Shown: piece after piece, positions 9,375 to 14,730 of the stretch
Layout: the number at the start of each line of letters is the position of its first letter
Position numbering within the stretch: position 1 is the stretch's first letter
Notes under the pieces: generated by a model
Database searches by the model: none
What the model saw: the letters and a program-made list of their open reading frames with translations, nothing else
Told to the model about the DNA's origin: nothing
Position numbers and translations under genes: made by a program
Assembly: GCA_025056515.1 (NCBI GenBank)
Contig: JANWWB010000177.1
Span: forward strand, 1 to 14,730
Length of the DNA stretch: 14,730 nucleotides
Source of the DNA: Anaerolineales bacterium
GTDB taxonomy: Bacteria > Chloroflexota > Anaerolineae > Anaerolineales > Villigracilaceae
Reading direction: 5' to 3'

Positions 9375-11975
9375 ATGAACATTGCCATTGTCGGTGCCGG
9401 AATCGGTGGCATTGCTACAGCAGGACGCTTGGCTAAGGCCGGTCATCGTGTGATCGTGTTCGAGAAAAACGAAAAACCCGGTGGACGCGCAGCCGTCATC
9501 GAGCGCGACGGCTTCCGCTTTGATACCGGTCCGACCCTTTTTTTAATGCCGGACGTTTGGCGGGAGACTTTTTCTGCCCTCGGCGAGCGCATGGAAGATC
9601 ACTTGGAATTGATTCATCTCGACCCAACCTACCGGGTCCACTTCCATGATGGCACGCGCCTTGACTTGAGTTATCGCTTGCCGTTCATGCGCGAGCAACT
9701 TGACGCGATTGAACCTGGCTCTTTCGAGCGCTTTTTGAACTTTATGGCAGAAGGGTACAAGCACTATCAACTCTCGCTCGAAAAATTCGTCGGGCGCAAC
9801 TTTTACTCGCTGCTTGATTACTTTGCCCCGCAAAACTTACCGCTCCTCTTCCAACTCAAAGCGCTGACCAAACACGCCGCCAACACCCGCCGCTACTTCC
9901 GCGACCCGCGCCTCCTGGCGGCTTTCTCGTTCCAAAACATGTACCTCGGCCTCAGCCCCTACGACGCCCCGGCCACCTTTTCCCTGCTCCAGTACACCGA
10001 ACTCGGCGACGGCGTCTGGTTCCCGAAGGGCGGCCTCTACCGTCCCATCGAGACGCTGGCGGCGATTGCCGAGGGCCTCGGCGTCCGCTTCGAGTACGGG
10101 ACGCCGGTGCGCCGCATCCAGGTGAACGGTCGCCGCGCCGAAGGCGTCGTTCTCGAAGACGGGACGCTGGTCAAGGCCGATGTGGTCGTCGCCAACGCCG
10201 ACCTGCCCTACGTTTACGCCAACCTCCTGCCCGAGGACGGCTCGGCAGCCAAACTGATGCGAAAGAAATTCACCTCCTCGGCGCTGATGTTCTACTGGGG
10301 CGTGAAAGGCGAAAAATCGCCCGAAATTCTCCACCACAACGTCTTCCTCGCCGATAACGAGTACAAGCCGTCCTTCGACAAGATTTTCGAGGAATTGACT
10401 TTGCCGGAGACGCCCTCATTTTACGTCAATGCTCCCTCCCGCACCGACTCCTCCTTCGCTCCCGCCGATGGCGATGGGCTGATGATTCTCGTGCCGGTCG
10501 GCCACCTGGACGAAAACAAACCGCAGGACTGGGCCGCCCTGCGTGACCGCGCCCGCCGCTTCGTTATCGAGCGCCTGGAAAGCATTGGCGTCAAAGACCT
10601 GGGCCGCCGCATCCTCTTCGAGGAGACGATGGGACCGCCCGAATATCTTCGCACCCTCAACTTGGCAAAAGGCTCGGCTTTTGGCCTCAGCCACAACTTT
10701 ATGCAGGTCGGCTACCTGCGTCCGCACAACCGCCACGCCCGCTACGGCAACCTGTACTTCGCCGGGGCCAGCACCCATCCCGGCACCGGCCTGCCGATTG
10801 TCCTTCTCTCGGCTAAACTCACTACCGAACGAATCTTGAAGGAGCAAGTCTGGGACAGCTGCTATCGGTTGTCTTACCGGTATGGTAACTGCAGTGGTTG
10901 TCCTACCGACAAAGTTATGAGGCTACGCCGTGTTTTCCGTCGTCTGTTTCTCACCTTGTTTGCAGCGTTTCTCTCACCCCTCGATCGTTTTTGGAGGTAT
11001 CCGATGATTGCGCCAACGACCTTGCCCTGGGAGTCCCGCTTGCTGAGCTTGGCCCATGAAGGCGTTGAACAACTCACTCTGCCCCCGATTGCGACGCTTG
11101 ATTCGCATCTCTTAGAGCGTGCCTACCAAGCTTGTGAACAAATTACCCGCCAGCATAGCCGGACCTTTTATCTGGCTTCTGGTTTATTGCCAAAAGAGAA
11201 ACGTCAAGCGGCGCGCGCCCTCTACGCCTTCTGCCGAGTCAGCGACGACATCGTGGACCGCAGCCTGCACGGCGGGCGGCTGGATGAACTCAACGCCTGG
11301 CGCGCTCGGGCGCTCTCAGCGCATCCTTCTGATGCGGACCTGGTCGCTTTAGCCTGGGCCGATACGCGTGCTCGTTTTAGCATTCCAACCCGATACGCCG
11401 AACAACTTCTGGACGGTGTTGCCTCTGACTTGACCAAATCTCGCTATCAGACTTTTGATGAACTGGCGGCCTATGCTTATGGTGTTGCTTCAACCGTTGG
11501 CCTGATGGCGATGCACATCATCGGTTTTCGTGGCTCCGAGGCCGTTCCGTATGCCATTAAGCTGGGCGTGGCACTACAATTGACCAATATCCTGCGCGAC
11601 GTGGGTGAAGACTGGCGTAACGGCCGCCTCTACCTACCGCAAGAAGACTTGCAGCTCTTCGGCCTGTCCGAGGCCGATATCGCCGCCGGCAAGGTGACTC
11701 CTGCCTGGCGCAAGTTTATGCGTTTCCAGATTGACCGGGTGCGCCGTCTCTATGCCGAGTCCTGGCCGGGGATTGCCCTGCTCGACCCGGACGGCCGTTT
11801 TGCCATCGCTGCTGCCGCCGACCTCTACGAGGCCATCCTCGAAGACATCGAGGCGCACGATTACGATGTCTTCACCCGCCGCGCCCATCTGAGCGCTTGG
11901 GGCAAACTCCGCCGCCTCCCTGGCATCTGGCTCAAGACCCAGGCGCTGGAGGATGTCACCGTCTGGTACGAATAA
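9375..11975 (+). CDS. crtIB: fused phytoene desaturase-phytoene synthase (CrtI-CrtB)
   Basis: One uninterrupted 866-residue frame encodes two carotenoid enzymes. Residues 1-490 are a CrtI-type phytoene desaturase: FAD-binding [21 protein letters not shown] near the N-terminus, [22 protein letters not shown], and the C-terminal [21 protein letters not shown] block. Residues about 575-866 are a CrtB-type phytoene synthase. Its two Asp-rich motifs are [10 protein letters not shown] (D624, D628) and [20 protein letters not shown] (D742, D746), for head-to-head condensation of two GGPP. The linker (491-574) holds C496, CSGC and a basic/hydrophobic stretch ([19 protein letters not shown]) that could bind membrane. 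ATG 9375 is chosen over TTG 9360 because GGAG lies 9 nt before it and the Rossmann fold starts directly. An internal GGAGG-ATG at 10993-11006 could give separate CrtB. The number of desaturation steps cannot be read from the sequence. Confidence 0.93.
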   Translation: MNIAIVGAGIGGIATAGRLAKAGHRVIVFEKNEKPGGRAAVIERDGFRFDTGPTLFLMPDVWRETFSALGERMEDHLELIHLDPTYRVHFHDGTRLDLSYRLPFMREQLDAIEPGSFERFLNFMAEGYKHYQLSLEKFVGRNFYSLLDYFAPQNLPLLFQLKALTKHAANTRRYFRDPRLLAAFSFQNMYLGLSPYDAPATFSLLQYTELGDGVWFPKGGLYRPIETLAAIAEGLGVRFEYGTPVRRIQVNGRRAEGVVLEDGTLVKADVVVANADLPYVYANLLPEDGSAAKLMRKKFTSSALMFYWGVKGEKSPEILHHNVFLADNEYKPSFDKIFEELTLPETPSFYVNAPSRTDSSFAPADGDGLMILVPVGHLDENKPQDWAALRDRARRFVIERLESIGVKDLGRRILFEETMGPPEYLRTLNLAKGSAFGLSHNFMQVGYLRPHNRHARYGNLYFAGASTHPGTGLPIVLLSAKLTTERILKEQVWDSCYRLSYRYGNCSGCPTDKVMRLRRVFRRLFLTLFAAFLSPLDRFWRYPMIAPTTLPWESRLLSLAHEGVEQLTLPPIATLDSHLLERAYQACEQITRQHSRTFYLASGLLPKEKRQAARALYAFCRVSDDIVDRSLHGGRLDELNAWRARALSAHPSDADLVALAWADTRARFSIPTRYAEQLLDGVASDLTKSRYQTFDELAAYAYGVASTVGLMAMHIIGFRGSEAVPYAIKLGVALQLTNILRDVGEDWRNGRLYLPQEDLQLFGLSEADIAAGKVTPAWRKFMRFQIDRVRRLYAESWPGIALLDPDGRFAIAAAADLYEAILEDIEAHDYDVFTRRAHLSAWGKLRRLPGIWLKTQALEDVTVWYE
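10993..11006 (+). promoter_or_regulatory. internal Shine-Dalgarno and in-frame ATG before the CrtB part
   Basis: GGAGG (10993-10997), 6 nt, then ATG (11004-11006), which is in frame as residue 544 of the fused protein. Initiation here would give a free phytoene synthase of 323 residues, close to the usual length of CrtB. The signal is as good as any ribosome binding site in the window, so it may be a working start or a relic of a formerly separate crtB. Confidence 0.65.
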
Positions 11976-12017
11976 TTCATCTATCCGTGCAAGTGGCTGT
12001 CATCTGTGGCTCACCTC

Positions 12018-13262
12018 ATGAGAAACTCCAAACTCTTCCCCCTCTTCATCGTCGTCTTCGTTGACCTGCTCGGCTTCAGCCTCATCCTGCCGCTCCTGCC
12101 CTACTACGCCGAAGAATACGGCGCGACGCCCTTCGTCACCGGCCTGCTGGTGGCCTCCTACGCCGCTGCCTCGCTCATCGGCGCGCCCATCCTCGGCCGT
12201 CTATCCGACCGGTATGGCCGCCGTCCGATTCTCTTGCTGAGCGTCTTCGGCACGCTGCTCGGCTTCCTGCTGCTCGGTTTTGCTGCCCCGCTCGGGCAGG
12301 GACTGGCGCGCCTGATCGCCCCTTCCGCGTCCAACGCTTTCGTGCTGGGCGTCCTGTTCCTCGCCCGCATCCTCGACGGGGTGACGGCAGGCAACATCAC
12401 CGTTGCCCAGGCCTACATCTCGGACGTGACCGACGAGACGAACCGGGCGCGCGGCCTGGGTCTCATCGGGGCGGCCTTCGGGCTGGGCTTCATCATCGGA
12501 CCCGCCGCCGGCGGTCTGTTGAGCAAAGCCGGTTACAGCGTCCCGGCTTTCGTCGCCGCGGGCGTGGCGATGCTCAATTTGCTGAACATCTACTTCTTCC
12601 TCCCCGAATCGCTCACCCTGGCGCGCCGCGAGGCCATCGCGCAGGTGAAACGCCCGCCCTTCACCCTGCGCGCCCTGCTGGAAGCTCTGCGCCGCCCGGG
12701 CGTCGGTCCGCTCCTGCATCTGCGCTTCTTCTACGGGATGGCCTTCGCCCTCTTCCAGAGCATCTTCTCGCTCTTCGCCCAGGCCATCCGCCTGACGCCC
12801 GACACGACCGGTTACATCCTGGCCTACGTCGGCCTGCTGTCGGTCATCGTCCAGGGCGGGCTGATGGGATGGCTGACCAAGCGCTTCCGCGAAAACAGCC
12901 TCATCATCACCGGCCTGTGGGTGATGGGACTCTCCTTCATCGGCTGGGCGCTGACCCGCGACCTGGTTACCCTGCTCATTGTCCTGCTGCCGCTGGCGGT
13001 TTCGGGCGGCGTGCTGAACACCGTCATCCAGTCGGCGCTGACCAAGTCGGTCTCGCGTGACGAACTAGGCGGCACGCTCGGACTGGCCGGGGCGCTCGAA
13101 TCCATCACTCGCGTCATCGCCCCGACAGTGGGTGGTTTCCTGCTCGACTCGCTGGGCGTCTGGGCGCCGGGCGTCTTCTCGGCGCTCCTGCTCGGCTGGT
13201 CGGTCTGGTTTGCCTATCGGCGGATTGTGCGCGTTCCGTCTCAGAGTCTTGCAGTCCCATGA
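12018..13262 (+). CDS. MFS drug/metabolite exporter, TetA-like
   Basis: Proton-driven transporter of the major facilitator superfamily, 414 residues from ATG 12018 (GTG 12006 would add four). The first helix carries VDLLGFSLILPLLPYYAEEYGA, typical of the DHA1/TetA-type group. Motif A is GRLSDRYGRRP (60-70) in the loop between helices 2 and 3, and the second half repeats the fold. ARILDGVTAGNITVAQAYISDVTDETNRARGLGLIGAAFGLGFIIGPAAGG is the usual helix 4-5 region with motif C. It begins 43 nt after crtIB with no visible promoter or terminator between, so it is probably co-transcribed. The substrate cannot be told; tetracycline resistance should not be inferred from family membership. The coding DNA is clearly GC-rich. 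Confidence 0.88.
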   Translation: MRNSKLFPLFIVVFVDLLGFSLILPLLPYYAEEYGATPFVTGLLVASYAAASLIGAPILGRLSDRYGRRPILLLSVFGTLLGFLLLGFAAPLGQGLARLIAPSASNAFVLGVLFLARILDGVTAGNITVAQAYISDVTDETNRARGLGLIGAAFGLGFIIGPAAGGLLSKAGYSVPAFVAAGVAMLNLLNIYFFLPESLTLARREAIAQVKRPPFTLRALLEALRRPGVGPLLHLRFFYGMAFALFQSIFSLFAQAIRLTPDTTGYILAYVGLLSVIVQGGLMGWLTKRFRENSLIITGLWVMGLSFIGWALTRDLVTLLIVLLPLAVSGGVLNTVIQSALTKSVSRDELGGTLGLAGALESITRVIAPTVGGFLLDSLGVWAPGVFSALLLGWSVWFAYRRIVRVPSQSLAVP

Positions 13263-13305
13263 TCACGCAGGCTAATCCGACCTACAGGCCAAGGAATCTT
13301 GTCTT

Positions 13306-14055
13306 ATGAAAAATAAAAAACCGTCCCGCTTCTTCCGCTTCCTGCTCGCCGTCCTCGGCTTGCTGGGACTTGCGGTTCTTGCTTTCATCGTCTGGGGTTC
13401 GACCCCGGCCCGGCCGATGCCGGAGGTCTTCGAGCGCGTGCCGGGGCTGAACGACCTCGGCGCAAACGAACGCTGGCTGACCTTCGTCCCGGACGGCGGC
13501 GCCCCGACCGTCGGCCTGATTCTCTACCCCGGCGGGCGCGTCGACTTCCGCGCCTATGCGCCGGCCGCGCAGGCCATCGCCGACCGGGGCTACTTCGTCG
13601 CCATGGTGCGTATGCCGCTCAATCTGGCCGTCTTCGACCCGGACGCGGCGGCGGAGGTCATCGCCGCCCATCCCGAAATCGAGCGCTGGGCGGTGGGCGG
13701 ACACTCCCTCGGCGGGGCGATGGCGGCCAATTTTGCCGCGGCCAATCCGGGGTCCGTGCAGGGACTCGTTCTGTGGGCCGCCTACCCGGCCGCGTCCGAT
13801 GACCTCAGCCGGTCAGGCCTGCGCGTCGTCTCGATTTCGGCCTCCCTGGACGGTCTGGCGACGCCCGATAAAATCGCCGCCTCGCGTCCGTTTTTGCCGC
13901 CCGATACCGTCTGGGTCGTCATCGAGGGCGGCAATCATGCGCAATTCGGTTGGTATGGTATACAAAAAGGTGACAATTTTGCTACAATTTCGAGAGAAAT
14001 GCAGCAGGTGCAAGTCATCGAGGCTACCGTCGCTCTGCTGGAAAGTCTGAAATAA
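13306..14055 (+). CDS. membrane-anchored alpha/beta hydrolase
   Basis: A 249-residue serine hydrolase of the alpha/beta fold. One N-terminal membrane segment (about 10-30) follows basic residues (KNKK, RFFR), with no lipobox, so it is probably a signal anchor with the catalytic domain outside. The nucleophile elbow is GGHSLGG (S134), the likely acid is D182 in SLDGLATPD, and the histidine is H211 in EGGNHAQFGWYG. This order and the NHAQFGxYG motif fit the Abhydrolase_5-type group. The substrate is unknown. An AAGGA about 10 nt upstream of ATG 13306 supports the start. It lies 43 nt after the MFS gene, same strand. The last ~100 nt are AT-rich compared with the rest and contain promoter-like and repeat sequences. 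Confidence 0.87.
   Translation: MKNKKPSRFFRFLLAVLGLLGLAVLAFIVWGSTPARPMPEVFERVPGLNDLGANERWLTFVPDGGAPTVGLILYPGGRVDFRAYAPAAQAIADRGYFVAMVRMPLNLAVFDPDAAAEVIAAHPEIERWAVGGHSLGGAMAANFAAANPGSVQGLVLWAAYPAASDDLSRSGLRVVSISASLDGLATPDKIAASRPFLPPDTVWVVIEGGNHAQFGWYGIQKGDNFATISREMQQVQVIEATVALLESLK
13957..13990 (+). promoter_or_regulatory. possible promoter/operator inside the hydrolase 3' end
   Basis: An AT-rich patch with ACA trinucleotides starting at 13962, 13973 and 13984, an exact 11-bp period like that at the crt promoter. TGC-TACAAT (13981-13988 with the preceding T) looks like an extended -10. TATACA (13959-13964) is a 4/6 -35 at 18 nt. It could drive the Rieske gene at 14092. It is also protein-coding, in a conserved part of the hydrolase, so chance is not excluded. 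Confidence 0.35.
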
Positions 14056-14091
14056 GGGAAGCCAGTCAGTCAATTCCAAAAGGAGAACCCT

Positions 14092-14460
14092 ATGTCCAAG
14101 CGTATCTTTCTGGTCAAGCTTTCTGATTTCCCTGCTAACAACCGTGCCGTTTTTAACGTCGAGGGTCATTCCATCCTGGTCATCCGTGTCCCGGACGGTT
14201 TCCGCGCCGTTGCCAACCGATGTCCGCATCTCGGTTTGCCGCTGGCAGGCGGCAAGGTAGAAGGTGATACCATCACATGTCCGTTCCATAACAGCCAGTT
14301 TCGCCTAAGCACAGGTGAAAATCTCGATTGGGTGAGAGGTCTGGCGGGGATCCCTTTGCCGAACTGGTCGCGCCGCTTGCTCCTCATGGGCAAACGCCCT
14401 GCTCCCTTAGCAACGTATCCGGTTGTGGTCGAAGACGACAATCTCTATGTGGAAATATAG
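14092..14460 (+). CDS. small Rieske [2Fe-2S] protein
   Basis: A 122-residue soluble Rieske-type ferredoxin that would carry one electron through a 2Fe-2S cluster held by two Cys and two His. Both ligand boxes are present: C44-P-H46-L-G-L and C63-P-F-H66. The second box is followed by NSQFRLSTGE, as in oxygenase-type Rieske ferredoxins and small NirD-like proteins. There is no membrane segment or catalytic domain. A good Shine-Dalgarno (AAGGAG ending at 14085) precedes ATG 14092. The gene is 36 nt after the hydrolase. The redox partner is unknown; no oxygenase terminal component is in the window. Confidence 0.92.
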   Translation: MSKRIFLVKLSDFPANNRAVFNVEGHSILVIRVPDGFRAVANRCPHLGLPLAGGKVEGDTITCPFHNSQFRLSTGENLDWVRGLAGIPLPNWSRRLLLMGKRPAPLATYPVVVEDDNLYVEI

Positions 14461-14610
14461 GCTTCTGTGCGATGGTGCAGCCGATGTCTTTGGATGCGGC
14501 AAACCGGCCGATGTCTCGCTGATGAGATTTTTACCTATCTCTGAAGCATTGCTAACATTCGGTTGCTACAATCGGATTGAATTTGTCTAGATTACTCTGG
14601 GAGGGTTCCT
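14461..14610. promoter_or_regulatory. 150-nt intergenic region with possible promoter and tandem repeats
   Basis: This lies between the Rieske gene and the next plus-strand gene. It holds two neighbouring imperfect repeats, TTGCTAACATTCGG (14549-14562) and TTGCTACAATCGG (14563-14575). The second includes an extended -10-like TGCTACAAT whose 10-mer TTGCTACAAT also occurs at 13979-13988. A 10-bp direct repeat GCCGATGTCT lies at 14480-14489 and 14507-14516. No good -35 hexamer and no terminator are seen. Confidence 0.4.
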
Positions 14611-14730
14611 ATGAAATGGTCATGGAAAATTGGCCGTTTTGCCGGTATTGACGTGTATGTCCATACCACCTTCTTGCTCCTAATAGCCTTTTTTGGCTTG
14701 AGTTACTGGGTGCAGACCCGCACGCTGATG
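14611..14730 (+). CDS. putative site-2 protease-like M50 membrane metalloprotease (5' end only)
   Basis: The first 40 codons of a gene that runs off the window. The start is firm: GGGAGGG (14599-14605) lies 5 nt before ATG 14611. The peptide begins MKWSWKIGRFAGIDVYVHTT and continues into a hydrophobic helix (FLLLIAFFGLSYWV). The pattern IGRFAGIDVYVHTTFLLL is typical of the N-terminus of M50/SpoIVFB-type intramembrane proteases. The HExxH motif would lie beyond the window, so catalytic residues cannot be confirmed. Confidence 0.7.
   Translation, partial: MKWSWKIGRFAGIDVYVHTTFLLLIAFFGLSYWVQTRTLM

Noticed and set aside
9837..10337. 166-residue minus-strand frame inside crtIB
   Set aside because: Antisense to conserved desaturase sequence; the Gly/Val/Glu/Arg-rich composition is typical of a GC-rich shadow frame.
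12201..12719. 172-residue minus-strand frame inside the MFS gene
   Set aside because: Highly charged, repetitive composition (Gln/Glu/Arg/Ala) without domains, antisense to clear MFS motifs.

Overview
The window looks like a chromosomal segment from a bacterium of the Chloroflexota, most likely of the Anaerolineae type. This placement is inference: it rests on the overall look of GyrB, RadA and Obg, on apparently leaderless promoters, and on a carotenoid locus next to a B12-binding MerR regulator. No rRNA or other decisive marker is present. No mobile element, CRISPR array, tRNA or rRNA is visible.

Layout. (1) Positions 1-2812, minus strand: a polytopic membrane protein of unknown function, followed 7 nt later by gyrB, whose C-terminal end runs off the window. 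(2) A divergent intergenic region (2813-3083), then a plus-strand housekeeping run: radA, a PucC-family MFS protein, obg and a YwaF/TMEM164-like membrane protein (3084-7912). (3) A 333-nt convergent intergenic stretch with no supported gene. (4) On the minus strand, a CarH/LitR-type regulator with a MerR DNA-binding domain and a B12-binding domain (8246-9181). (5) Diverging from it, a plus-strand carotenoid and accessory run: a single reading frame carrying both phytoene desaturase (CrtI) and phytoene synthase (CrtB), an MFS exporter, a membrane-anchored alpha/beta hydrolase, a small Rieske protein, and the first 40 codons of a putative site-2-protease-like membrane metalloprotease.

The most interesting region is the 193-nt carH-crtIB divergent control region with the fused gene it controls. 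The region holds a near-consensus sigma-70 promoter (TTGACA, 17 nt, TATAAT) for crtIB and a mirrored promoter for carH. Both -35 hexamers lie in a perfect 15-bp inverted repeat. Next to the crt -35 is an array of ACA-centred units with an 11-bp period, the arrangement described for CarH operators in Thermus. A similar 11-bp-period array lies inside the AT-rich 3' end of the hydrolase gene, upstream of the Rieske gene.

The crtIB frame is continuous over 866 codons. However, a strong GGAGG Shine-Dalgarno sequence lies six bases before an in-frame ATG at the start of the CrtB part. The locus may therefore make a CrtI-CrtB fusion, a separate CrtB, or both.

The genes suggest the following model, which is inference. 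In the dark, CarH with adenosylcobalamin would hold down its own promoter and that of crtIB. In light it would release, allowing phytoene synthesis and desaturation in one polypeptide or complex, possibly together with the downstream membrane and redox genes. A second pattern is that three genes (the membrane protein, radA and pucC) have a -10 hexamer only 6-7 nt before the start codon, as expected for leaderless mRNAs. Several others (gyrB, crtI, the internal crtB start, the Rieske gene and the M50 gene) have clear Shine-Dalgarno sequences.
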